From JBLMZW01 sp050259035 (GTDB taxonomy: Bacteria; Bacillota; Syntrophomonadia; Syntrophomonadales; DTU052): 52,545 bases of DNA. The stretch spans positions 1 to 52,545 of the forward strand of contig JBLMZW010000146.1 in assembly GCA_050259035.1 (NCBI GenBank). Direction: 5' to 3'. Position 1 is the first letter of the stretch. Every line of letters begins with the position of its first letter. This document shows positions 44,990-52,545 of the stretch, piece by piece. Both the position numbers and the translations under genes were made by a program. The notes beneath the pieces are model-generated. The model saw nothing but the letters and a program-made list of their open reading frames with translations. It was not told where the DNA came from and did not search any database.

Positions 44990-45065
44990 GGGCGATTAGC
45001 TCAGTTGGGAGAGCACCTGCCTTACAAGCAGGGGGTCGGCAGTTCGAGCCTGTCATCGCCCACCA
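44990..45065 (+). tRNA. tRNA-Val (anticodon TAC)
   Basis: Acceptor GGGCGAT pairs with ATCGCCC, discriminator A, encoded CCA. Anticodon loop CTTACAA on CCTGC/GCAGG. Last gene of the four-tRNA operon. Confidence 0.96.
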
Positions 45066-45074
45066 TTGAATAGA

Positions 45075-45128
45075 AAAGGCTTGATTATAATCGTTTAATG
45101 CGATTAAATCGAGCCTTTATTTATTTTC
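45075..45128 (+). terminator. Terminator of the tRNA operon
   Basis: AAAGGCTTGATT pairs with AATCGAGCCTTT (12 bp, one G-U pair), extended inside by ATCG/CGAT, followed by ATTTATTTT. Confidence 0.93.
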
Positions 45129-45263
45129 TGGCTATGGGGATAGGATTGGAACCTAATATATCAAAGACAAATGATATTATTGGCCCAGTTTTCAATTAAT
45201 TTTGTTCTTATTTACTACTTTAAGAGTTATCATTTTAATATAAAAAACGAGGAGTTGATATCG

Positions 45264-47513
45264 GTGAAGATTACCAAAATACGGGCAGCAACGTTTTTAA
45301 CTTTGGTATTAATGCTATTATTTACAAACGCTGAAATGTGTTGGGCTTTAAACCCACAGCCAGAACCGCCTATAGCAATACATATAGATAACCGCATACT
45401 TCAAACCTCTGTATCTCCAGTAATTCAGAACGGAAATGTTTTAGTTCCTATGCGAGTTATATTCCAGGCCCTGGGAGCCCAGGTGGATTGGAATGCCCAG
45501 GATCGTACAATTGCCGGAACAAAAGGCGACGTCCAGATTAAATTACAGGTCGGCAGTAAGAATGCTTTTAAAAACGGAGCTACAATCAAACTTAACGTTG
45601 CTCCATGTTTAATAAAGAACAACACAATGGTTCCATTGCGTTTTATTGGTGAATCCTTTGGAGCATCGGTGCAATGGGAGGGAAAAACCCGCCAGGTATT
45701 TATCAATACTGTGGGGCTAAGTAGTGGAACAGAATCCGGGGTAAATAATAATAGTGAAAACAACGACACTTTATTGAATCAGCTAGATGATGGGAAAGTA
45801 GATCAATCAACCCGAAGGGTTACTTTAAATAATGGGAAAAAGTATTATTTAATGTCAGTTGAACAGGCGACTTTAAAGAATTTGACGCCGGTTACTATTT
45901 CCGAGCCTCCCGAGGTGCAGACGAAGCTTGGCTCCACTCTGCCTGATGTTATTGATCACCGGCGCTGGCAAACGTCAATCAAGGATCAGGGAGAAAGGAA
46001 TACCTCGGTCATTCACGCGGTCCTGGCAGGAATTGAAGCCTATTATAAAAAAAGTGATTCCACCAGCTATTCGAAACTGGATCTTTCGGAACAATATGGC
46101 AATCAGATAACCCAAATGGCATACTTGAACCCTGTACCTGCTTCCAGTTCTAACATCAGGGAAGACCGACTGGGCCGCTGGGGAGGAGGAAGTGTTCTTT
46201 ATTCTATGGCATTATTCTCCCGATTATATGGTTTGCCAGAAGAGAATAAGCTCCCTTATATCAATGATTCTGGCTACGAGGATACCAACCAGCCGAACGA
46301 CAAGCCCCGTGTAGACCAGGAAGATATCACTGTCGCCCAGAAAGTGATTGATGATATTAATTTGTCTGACAGTGATTTTCCCCGGGCTGCTCGAGATGCG
46401 GCATGTTACGGTATTAGCGGTTATGGGGTTGTGCCTTCCAACCAGTTAAACAATACTACCTATTATAAAGCGATTTTGGCTGCTGGTTATGATATTGCCT
46501 TCAGTTTGGGGGTAAAAAGCCCAGATCCAACTCCAGGCAATGGTATCTGGAACCCGGGCAATACAACGGTAGGAAATCAAGTTATGTTAATGGTCGGTTA
46601 TGATGAGAATCGCAAAGTCTTTATGGTAAAAAATTCCTGGGGGGGTGATAACCCATCGGAGAATGGCTATACCCTGCTCAGTTATGATTATGTATCAGGC
46701 GGGTCGGTATACGAGGCCGCATATGTCACCGGGGTAGTAGCAGATCCGCAGAAGAATTATCGGCAGGCTCAGAAGTTCTTAGGGCGTTGGAAACTGGATC
46801 AGGATGGTTGGAAAGGCGTTCTTGACATCTACCGCTTACCGGATTTTTATCAGAATGACCTGAGAGTCAATGATCCCTCTTTTGGCAGCTCTGACTGCCG
46901 TATAGGAACCTATTATCATTACGATGGAAGCATATACCGGGTAAACGGCAGCGTAAAGGGAAACATGATTGAATTCTATATTGATTTTAAACATCCCAAC
47001 CTGAACTATAGCGAATTGCAGGGCAAGAAATTTTCGCTTTACCTTTTTGACCAGAACCCCAATTGTATGGCAGGTTCTATGGTTGATACGGACGGAGAAG
47101 AATATGGTGCCTACGCTATCCGTACGACCTACCTGACTTTCAATGCGGTTGTACAAGACTTCAGTTACATTAACTTCGCTGGTGAATGGGAAATGGAACA
47201 CGATGGTTACAAAGGGGTTTTGTCTTTAATCAGTGTCGATGCCGATGGCAACGTTATGGGAACCTATGAGGATAAAGATGACAGGATACTGCCGGTGAGT
47301 GGCAAGATTGCTTCCAATGAGAAGACGATATCGTTTACCATAGAGTTTAATCCCAGTAGTCCTCAATTGTTCATCGGACAAATATACTCTTATGAGCAGG
47401 GGATTATGAGCGGTACTACTATGCTTGGCAAAGATAAGTGTGGGTGGGTAGCGGCGCGATTCGGATCAGCATCCGCTCCGATACCGCCACCGTTGGATGT
47501 TTCACTTTCCTAG
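45264..47513 (+). CDS. Secreted protein: copper-amine-oxidase-N domain, degenerate papain-like (C1) domain, duplicated C-terminal domain
   Basis: 749 residues from GTG 45264 (GAGGAG 9 bases upstream); in-frame starts before it have no such site. A signal peptide (KITKIRAATFLTLVLMLLF) is followed by LNPQPEPP. Residues about 36-150 form a Cu_amine_oxidN1 domain with two repeats (VLVPMRVIFQALGAQVDWN and MVPLRFIGESFGASVQWEG), a common surface module of Firmicutes. Residues about 230-490 match the C1 papain-like fold (IDHRRWQTSIKDQGERNTS, then VKNSWGGDNPSENGY). The catalytic Cys is Ser248, the His is Gln439, and only the oxyanion Gln and Asn457 remain, so peptidase activity is unlikely. Two homologous C-terminal domains follow (about 502-633 and 634-745), beginning GRWKLDQDGWKGVL and GEWEMEHDGYKGVL. 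It may bind peptides or other ligands at the surface. Single gene after the tRNA operon. Confidence 0.85.
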   Translation: MKITKIRAATFLTLVLMLLFTNAEMCWALNPQPEPPIAIHIDNRILQTSVSPVIQNGNVLVPMRVIFQALGAQVDWNAQDRTIAGTKGDVQIKLQVGSKNAFKNGATIKLNVAPCLIKNNTMVPLRFIGESFGASVQWEGKTRQVFINTVGLSSGTESGVNNNSENNDTLLNQLDDGKVDQSTRRVTLNNGKKYYLMSVEQATLKNLTPVTISEPPEVQTKLGSTLPDVIDHRRWQTSIKDQGERNTSVIHAVLAGIEAYYKKSDSTSYSKLDLSEQYGNQITQMAYLNPVPASSSNIREDRLGRWGGGSVLYSMALFSRLYGLPEENKLPYINDSGYEDTNQPNDKPRVDQEDITVAQKVIDDINLSDSDFPRAARDAACYGISGYGVVPSNQLNNTTYYKAILAAGYDIAFSLGVKSPDPTPGNGIWNPGNTTVGNQVMLMVGYDENRKVFMVKNSWGGDNPSENGYTLLSYDYVSGGSVYEAAYVTGVVADPQKNYRQAQKFLGRWKLDQDGWKGVLDIYRLPDFYQNDLRVNDPSFGSSDCRIGTYYHYDGSIYRVNGSVKGNMIEFYIDFKHPNLNYSELQGKKFSLYLFDQNPNCMAGSMVDTDGEEYGAYAIRTTYLTFNAVVQDFSYINFAGEWEMEHDGYKGVLSLISVDADGNVMGTYEDKDDRILPVSGKIASNEKTISFTIEFNPSSPQLFIGQIYSYEQGIMSGTTMLGKDKCGWVAARFGSASAPIPPPLDVSLS

Positions 47514-47550
47514 ACGGTAAGTAGGGTTAAAAGACCGTCTGATAAGAAAA

Positions 47551-47603
47551 GGCTGTCTCAAGTGAACTGAAATCGTTCATCATGAGGCAGCCCTTTTTGT
47601 TTT
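47551..47603. terminator. Bidirectional terminator between the secreted protein and flagellin genes
   Basis: GGCTGTCTCA pairs with TGAGGCAGCC (one G-U pair), with inner TGAAC/GTTCA, followed by CTTTTTGTTTTG on the plus strand and by TTTTCTTAT on the minus strand. It serves both convergent genes. Confidence 0.88.
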
Positions 47604-47631
47604 GTTGGGTCAGGCAGAAACAACTCTAAAT

Positions 47632-50600
47632 TCAAATAACCAGTCGGAGTACCATCATCGGTTCAATGATGGTAGAACTTATCAAAGCCAGGGCTGTTTG
47701 TTGAGAAAGATTTGCCTTAATCAGCTCCATCATCTGGTTAGCCATATCTGTGTCTCGAATCTGAGCTTCACTTCCAGTCAAATTTTCAATGTTGACGGAT
47801 AGGGTATTTATGGACTTTTGGAGCCTGTTTTCTAATGCACCCAAACTTCCGCGCATGGATGATATTTTATTTGAAGCTTTATCGATTCTGGTAATAGCTC
47901 TTGTGGCCTGTTCCCGTGTAACCACCAGAAGGCTGTCGAGCTCCAGACCTATTGGGGTGACGTCTCCAAGACCTAGTTTGATTGTTTGGCCTTCATTGGA
48001 GCCGGCTTGAAGATACGGAGCTTTATCATGAAGGCATATATACTCAATCTGATTGTTAAATGATTCTAAAACAAATTTTTCTGTGGTTTCATTGTAGATG
48101 GACTGCATTATTCCGGTATCAGGAGAAAGTTTAATTTTGAGTCCTTCTGCGATGGGCAAAATTATATCTTCAGTTCCAGATACCACGATTTGATTGTTTA
48201 AATCCGTTTCTTTATGTGCTGTGATTGTATACTGATTTTCTGTGGAGTTACTCAATACAGTAACCTCCAGTGCCCTTAAAATACCTTCTTCTCCAGTGAA
48301 AGTAATCTCTCCGGAATTACCTGCCAGGGCGGATTTTATTAACATGGACCCAGCTAAACCCTCGTTTTGTGACGGCTGGGCGAAGGAAGTGTATTTAGAC
48401 CGATTTTCAGCTGCTACCACCGATTCTTGTCCCAGAACGCAATGAATGGCATCATTAATTCTATCCATTAGTGTGACAATTTCATCGGTTGCATAAAGGT
48501 CAATTGTTGCTTCCTTGCCATTGCTAAACAGCTTAATTTGCCGGGGAGTATCTAAAAGAAATTTTCCCTCGGAGGTATAGAATGCGGAAAGGTCTTGTAG
48601 CCTGGAATAACGATGGGCGAGATTGGTTTCGCCTGTTTCCATGGAGGAGGAAAATACAGCGGTATTTGGTATCCTGCGGGGAATGGTTTTGCTGCCTTCT
48701 ATGCCCCGGGCTGATCCGCCGTGAAACTGGCCAAAAGACACGTCAATTTCAGAATCGTGGACTTCACCGTTTTCAAAATCAATCTGATAGGTTCGCAAAG
48801 TTGTTAATCGTTTATCCAGAACTCCGTCATTAAAACGCCATCCATGCGGATAAACCTCTCGACGGTCAGAAGTGCCGAAAATCTCTAATTCATCAGCCGT
48901 AGAGTTAACACCTTCAGCATTAGCTGTCAAGGAGACGGAGAAGCGGTCTCCCTTCTGCCAACGGGATATATTACTAAATTCCAGACAAGAAAAAGTTATT
49001 CCTTCGAACCCAGGTTGATTGAATAGTACTGTATTTATGTTGCATTCGGCCAGTCTTATGTAATCATCATAGAAATAACTATACTTGCCTTCTTTGTCGT
49101 AGACATGAGCCTGACCTCGTAAAACTACAAAGTGTTCACCGGATTCTATCACTTCAAACATCAGGGATGCGTTTCTGTTTTCTTTGGGATTGCATTCAAT
49201 TCGGTTTAAAAAGGAGGCCGGTCCCTCATCAGGCTGCAAGTTCTGAAAATAGTAGCCGGTGAGTCCCGCTCCGGCTTCCGAGGCAGCCAGCCCCTGGTAA
49301 TTTATCTCCAGGTGGGCCCGGGAGTTGCTGCCCACTCGACTGTTATTATTAAACCCATTGGCGGATGTGTCTAAAACCAGGTTGCCTGTCCATACCCCGT
49401 TGTCCCTACCGCCGTTTAACGGGTCTACAAAATACCCCAGGAGGTTTAATGCAGATGAATTCTCAACTCCCTCCCGAAACCGGTACTCCATGGAACTTCC
49501 CCCGGTGGACCAGGGGTTTCCGCTTATCGCTATGTTAACATCCGAGTGGGAAGGTGGGTTATCATGATAGGAATCTCCGGCCCGGGCTGCGATATTGATA
49601 ACAAAACGATCACCTTTACTTAAACCCTGGCCGAATTGTAAATCATCGAATTGAATACAGCCAATTTTTACCGGACCGCCAGATATGGACATGGTTATAG
49701 GTCCAAAATCGTTCACCGATCCATCGCGGTTATAGCCCTTGCCCTCAATCTGAAAAACAGGGGTAGATCCAGCACCGGTTACGGTGAATAGAAGAGAACA
49801 ATTATCGTCCTCCTGTCGCCATATCTTTACATTGTTAAAATACTGTGTGGGACTGCCCCCTTCGGCAAAGAAATAGGTGGCATCATCCCCGTAAAACGCA
49901 TGAGCATACCAGTTAAAATCTCCCGCGGAATACCGCTCACTATATACAGCGGCATTGTTCTCGGTATGGATTTCACCAAAATCGAAATCATGGTTTATTG
50001 TAGTATAGGTTCCCATACCGGTGCGAAGCATTTGCGGCAGAAGCATGGAACTGTTGTTATCAAGTACTCCATCATTAAAGACAAAACTGCCGCCACTTAA
50101 GCCACCTTCACTTAAGCCATTTGGACGGTAGACGGTTCCGGTAAACCCGTCAACCGTATCCAACGTAAGTAAATCGTGTGGTCCCTCGCTGTGTGCATAT
50201 GTATTAATGCAAAAAGAATCTCCCATTTCCAGTTCAACCCCGGACTGATTGTCGGGCACATATATCGATTGAAAGGGTAGTTCTGTGGCTGAGTCGACCA
50301 AATCATTACTGCTGCCAGTATCACCTTCCCACCACCAGTCAGAACGGGAACCGGCAATAGGACTTCCATTGGCATTGACTCCGATATATTGAGTTCGCAC
50401 CAGGGCTCGGTCTCGGGCTTGCCAGGTGGATGAGCTCCGATTGTTACCGCCCGCATAAATACTAATGCTGGTGCCGGATACGCCAAAAAGCTGATTAGTA
50501 CCGGCACTGCTCTGGAAAACCACTTCCCGTCGGGCCGCGGAATTATCGTTGTTATTTATAATGATGCGTCCATTATGATGTGAGCCGTCATAGCCCGGGG

Positions 50601-52545
50601 TGCTGGCGGAATCATACCAATCAGCGACCAGCCAATTGAGGTTCCAATTGTTGATGCTGTTTCTTACCTTCTCTATACTTGAACCTGACGCAATCACACC
50701 GACTATCTTACCGTAATCTCTTGAAATTCCGCTTATATCCAATTGCCCTCGCAAAACGGTATGGTTAAGTCCCAAATCAGCCAGGGTTGTTCCCTGGATA
50801 TCTTTTAAGGTGATTTCATACCTGGTGTTGAAGCTGCCGGAGTTATTGACCCTTATTCGGCGTTCACCCACTGCAATGCCATCAAGTTGAAAAATACCCC
50901 CGGCAGGGTTGGTCAGACCGTCGGTAGCCAAATCCCAGTTAAGAACATAGTTAAGCCGGCTGGCAATTTGGTCCAGGCGGCGGTCGTTTACAGTGGTGGT
51001 CAGAACGTGATTATGATATATCTGATTAGAGCTAATAGAATTGCCCGGGTCCAATGTATAGCCGCCAATAGACAATTCGTTTTCCATAGATGCACCGGTT
51101 TGATTTAGTATTTCAAGGCGGTGATCAGGACCACCACTATGGTTAACGATATTCAAACGATACAATTCGTTTTTCGTTGCAGCAGCAAGAAACTCGACAT
51201 TATATCCCTGAAGAGAAAAGTAGTTGTTAAGGGTAGAAGCCACTTCAACAATATTCATATTACTAAGGTTAAGGGTATGAGATTTATTCAAGTCTCGCAA
51301 AGTTGAATTAGAATAGACTTCATTCCTATTAATCACCTGAAGGCCAATTCCCAGTTCAGTAGCCGTTGAACCGGTATGATCGGAAACCGCTATCTGGTAC
51401 AAAGTGGCACTCTCCATAGAATTATTGATTCGGACAGCGTGAGTCCCATCACCATTGTTGTAATCAATAAAGGGCATAGCTGCCGGGCTTTCCACCCCGT
51501 CGCCGCTTAGTACTGATTGAAGGGCCCCGTTTAATTGAGACACTATTGAAGAAAGATTTCTATTACCGACAGCAATATTTTGCACGTCATAGTCATGGTA
51601 AACCTTGTTGGAGATAATGGAACTCCCTCGAGCAACATCTTTAGCCAAAGCAAGCTCATCTAACGATGAACCCGAATCATCAGTAAAGGCAAGTTTATAG
51701 GCAGAATTGTTCATGATTTCGATTAAGCTTAAGCCGTTTCCTGAAGTATTTACTGTAACACCAGTAATACCGGCACCACTGCGAATCTCATTATTAATTT
51801 CATTTTGCCAGGCAGAAGCGAGGTCTACTAAAGTAAAATTTTCGGTGTCAATCGAAAAATAGTAATTATCAAAAACATTAATGGATGAAGCCCAGGAACT
51901 ATTGGGTCCCAGTATGCTGGCGGAATTAAGTCCCAGTTCCGATTCAACTGAATTGGCATTATAATCCTTGAGAAATTCAACTTGATAATTTGAACTATTG
52001 TTATTAATGCTAATAAAACTAGTTCCATCGCCATTATCGGTAACCGAAGTATTAATCGAATAACTTGCCAAAGCAGTATTTATCGAATCTGCAACCTTTG
52101 TAATGTCCATATTTTCAGCCGCTATTGTATTGGCCCTGTAATAATCCTGCTCTAAACCGTCTGATACAGTAGAAGCAGCAAAAGCATGGTTAATCCCTAA
52201 TTCGTCGGCTGATGAACCGGATACATCTGAGATCGCAATTGAATAATCGATTGAGCCGTTCTGAACAATAACACTTCTTCTTCCGTTATTGAGGTCTTTG
52301 GTTAGGAAATTTATATCCTTAAACATTTCCCCGTTAAGAGTATTTATAACACCTTCCAGTGAAGCGGCTGTCTCATTAATATTCTGGCTGCTAATATCTA
52401 TTACAGTATCCCCGACCACCGCCCCCAAACCATCTGTAATAAGAAGTCGAATTTGAGAGTTGCTTCCGGTGATGTATGTAGTGTGGGCGGTTATAGTCTC
52501 GCCAGCTTGCGAATTATAAGTGGCTGTAACACCTAGACGACTATC
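47632..52545 (-). CDS. Giant flagellin, C-terminal 1637 residues (5' end outside window)
   Basis: The frame is open to the right edge, so the N-terminal D0/D1 domain and start lie outside. The last 103 residues are a typical flagellin C-terminal domain: TRAITRIDKASNKISSMR, GSLGALENRLQKSINTLSV, NIENLTGSEAQIRDTDMA. Its extreme tail EPMMVLRLVI departs from the usual QANQ..QGVLQLLR. Before it, counting from the edge, are at least six modules of 90-100 residues, each ending in a GS/TS..ELGL-like motif (near 52205, 51935, 51660, 51360, 51080 and 50777). Three larger modules of about 200-220 residues follow, marked by KGDRF-like motifs (near 50217, 49609 and 48944). A linker of about 250 residues leads to the C-terminal domain. 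Eight cysteines are present, unusual for a flagellin. The modules probably form the surface-exposed part of the filament. Confidence 0.88.
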   Translation of the reverse strand, partial: DSRLGVTATYNSQAGETITAHTTYITGSNSQIRLLITDGLGAVVGDTVIDISSQNINETAASLEGVINTLNGEMFKDINFLTKDLNNGRRSVIVQNGSIDYSIAISDVSGSSADELGINHAFAASTVSDGLEQDYYRANTIAAENMDITKVADSINTALASYSINTSVTDNGDGTSFISINNNSSNYQVEFLKDYNANSVESELGLNSASILGPNSSWASSINVFDNYYFSIDTENFTLVDLASAWQNEINNEIRSGAGITGVTVNTSGNGLSLIEIMNNSAYKLAFTDDSGSSLDELALAKDVARGSSIISNKVYHDYDVQNIAVGNRNLSSIVSQLNGALQSVLSGDGVESPAAMPFIDYNNGDGTHAVRINNSMESATLYQIAVSDHTGSTATELGIGLQVINRNEVYSNSTLRDLNKSHTLNLSNMNIVEVASTLNNYFSLQGYNVEFLAAATKNELYRLNIVNHSGGPDHRLEILNQTGASMENELSIGGYTLDPGNSISSNQIYHNHVLTTTVNDRRLDQIASRLNYVLNWDLATDGLTNPAGGIFQLDGIAVGERRIRVNNSGSFNTRYEITLKDIQGTTLADLGLNHTVLRGQLDISGISRDYGKIVGVIASGSSIEKVRNSINNWNLNWLVADWYDSASTPGYDGSHHNGRIIINNNDNSAARREVVFQSSAGTNQLFGVSGTSISIYAGGNNRSSSTWQARDRALVRTQYIGVNANGSPIAGSRSDWWWEGDTGSSNDLVDSATELPFQSIYVPDNQSGVELEMGDSFCINTYAHSEGPHDLLTLDTVDGFTGTVYRPNGLSEGGLSGGSFVFNDGVLDNNSSMLLPQMLRTGMGTYTTINHDFDFGEIHTENNAAVYSERYSAGDFNWYAHAFYGDDATYFFAEGGSPTQYFNNVKIWRQEDDNCSLLFTVTGAGSTPVFQIEGKGYNRDGSVNDFGPITMSISGGPVKIGCIQFDDLQFGQGLSKGDRFVINIAARAGDSYHDNPPSHSDVNIAISGNPWSTGGSSMEYRFREGVENSSALNLLGYFVDPLNGGRDNGVWTGNLVLDTSANGFNNNSRVGSNSRAHLEINYQGLAASEAGAGLTGYYFQNLQPDEGPASFLNRIECNPKENRNASLMFEVIESGEHFVVLRGQAHVYDKEGKYSYFYDDYIRLAECNINTVLFNQPGFEGITFSCLEFSNISRWQKGDRFSVSLTANAEGVNSTADELEIFGTSDRREVYPHGWRFNDGVLDKRLTTLRTYQIDFENGEVHDSEIDVSFGQFHGGSARGIEGSKTIPRRIPNTAVFSSSMETGETNLAHRYSRLQDLSAFYTSEGKFLLDTPRQIKLFSNGKEATIDLYATDEIVTLMDRINDAIHCVLGQESVVAAENRSKYTSFAQPSQNEGLAGSMLIKSALAGNSGEITFTGEEGILRALEVTVLSNSTENQYTITAHKETDLNNQIVVSGTEDIILPIAEGLKIKLSPDTGIMQSIYNETTEKFVLESFNNQIEYICLHDKAPYLQAGSNEGQTIKLGLGDVTPIGLELDSLLVVTREQATRAITRIDKASNKISSMRGSLGALENRLQKSINTLSVNIENLTGSEAQIRDTDMANQMMELIKANLSQQTALALISSTIIEPMMVLRLVI
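48700..50400 (-). repeat. Three large degenerate modules of ~200-220 residues inside the giant flagellin
   Basis: Order from the N-terminal side: motifs MGDSFCINTYAHSEG, KGDRFVINIAARAGD and KGDRFSVSLTANAEG, at spacings of about 606 and 663 bases. Each is followed by a segment with FVFNDGVLDN, YRFREGVENS or WRFNDGVLDK. The second and third are preceded by NCSLLFTVTGAG and NASLMFEVIESG. The last two also share CIQFDDL / CLEFSNI just before the GDRF motif. Confidence 0.7.
50750..52300 (-). repeat. Array of at least six degenerate ~90-100-residue modules inside the giant flagellin
   Basis: Each module has a helix-like segment with an N(x)LN or IN motif (for example LSSIVSQLNGAL, VADSINTALASYS, VEVASTLNNYF, LDQIASRLNYVL). 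It is followed by strands with INNS/VNNS, then an S/D-x-x-GS-S/T-x-x-ELG-L/I motif (GSSADELGI, NSVESELGL, GSSLDELAL, GSTATELGI, GASMENELSI, GTTLADLGL). Motif spacing is 270, 275, 300, 280 and 303 bases. The copies are diverged and are not near-identical at the DNA level. The pattern resembles flagellin IN-type repeats. Confidence 0.75.

Noticed and set aside
45264..47513. Active C1 cysteine protease
   Set aside because: The Cys and His of the catalytic dyad are replaced by Ser248 and Gln439 in a clear alignment of both motifs.
47632..52545. Could the regular repeats be a CRISPR or DNA-level tandem array?
   Set aside because: The similarity is at the protein level and lies within one open frame; the nucleotide copies are diverged and there are no short identical repeats with unique spacers. 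No CRISPR array is seen anywhere in the window.
1..52545. Insertion sequences, prophage or integrase genes
   Set aside because: No transposase, integrase or terminal repeats were recognised in the window; gene order is largely the conserved Firmicute chromosome arrangement.

Overview
The window reads as a chromosomal segment of an anaerobic, endospore-lineage Firmicute. A clostridial member of the Syntrophomonadaceae or Peptococcaceae type would fit, but this is inferred from gene content and order and no search was run. Supporting signs are a CIRCE-controlled hrcA-grpE-dnaK-dnaJ operon carrying a group III (archaeal-like) chaperonin, the sporulation genes yqfC and yqfD, a glycine T-box leader, ppdK with its regulator, and sigA directly after dnaG. 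Shine-Dalgarno sequences are strong, and TTG and GTG starts are common.

Layout. 1-1020: the 3' part of a chemoreceptor gene and its terminator. 1178-5719: murJ, lepA and hemW. 5756-15116: the heat-shock operon (promoter, CIRCE, hrcA, group III chaperonin, grpE, dnaK, dnaJ) running on into prmA, rsmE and the tRNA methylthiotransferase mtaB. 15382-17863: a HIT protein with an apparent CTG start, rpsU under a clear promoter, yqeY and nfeD. 18061-19651: yqfC and yqfD, with floA missing from its usual place. 19863-23057: an isolated crotonase and a convergent multidomain c-di-GMP regulator. 23246-30898: a tight operon phoH-pgpH-ybeY-dgkA-cdd-era-deoC-unknown exported protein-recO. 31025-34239: T-box leader and glyQS. 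34246-38500: ccpN-like repressor, PPDK regulatory kinase/phosphorylase and ppdK, ending in a long bidirectional terminator shared with a convergent fapA-like gene. 40043-44641: flavin reductase-like protein, dgt, dnaG and sigA. 44701-45128: a four-gene tRNA operon (Asn, CAT, Glu, Val) with its own promoter and terminator. 45264-47513: a secreted protein with a copper-amine-oxidase-N domain, a papain-like domain lacking its catalytic Cys and His, and a duplicated C-terminal domain. 47632-window end: the C-terminal 1637 residues of a giant flagellin on the minus strand.

Most of the window is conserved housekeeping: protein folding, translation and RNA modification, cell-envelope precursor transport, DNA replication and pyruvate/PEP interconversion. 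The accessory parts are the crotonase, the c-di-GMP regulator, the secreted pseudo-protease and the giant flagellin. The flagellin is the most unusual object. Before a normal flagellin C-terminal domain it carries at least six modules of about 90-100 residues and then three larger modules of about 200-220 residues, with eight cysteines.
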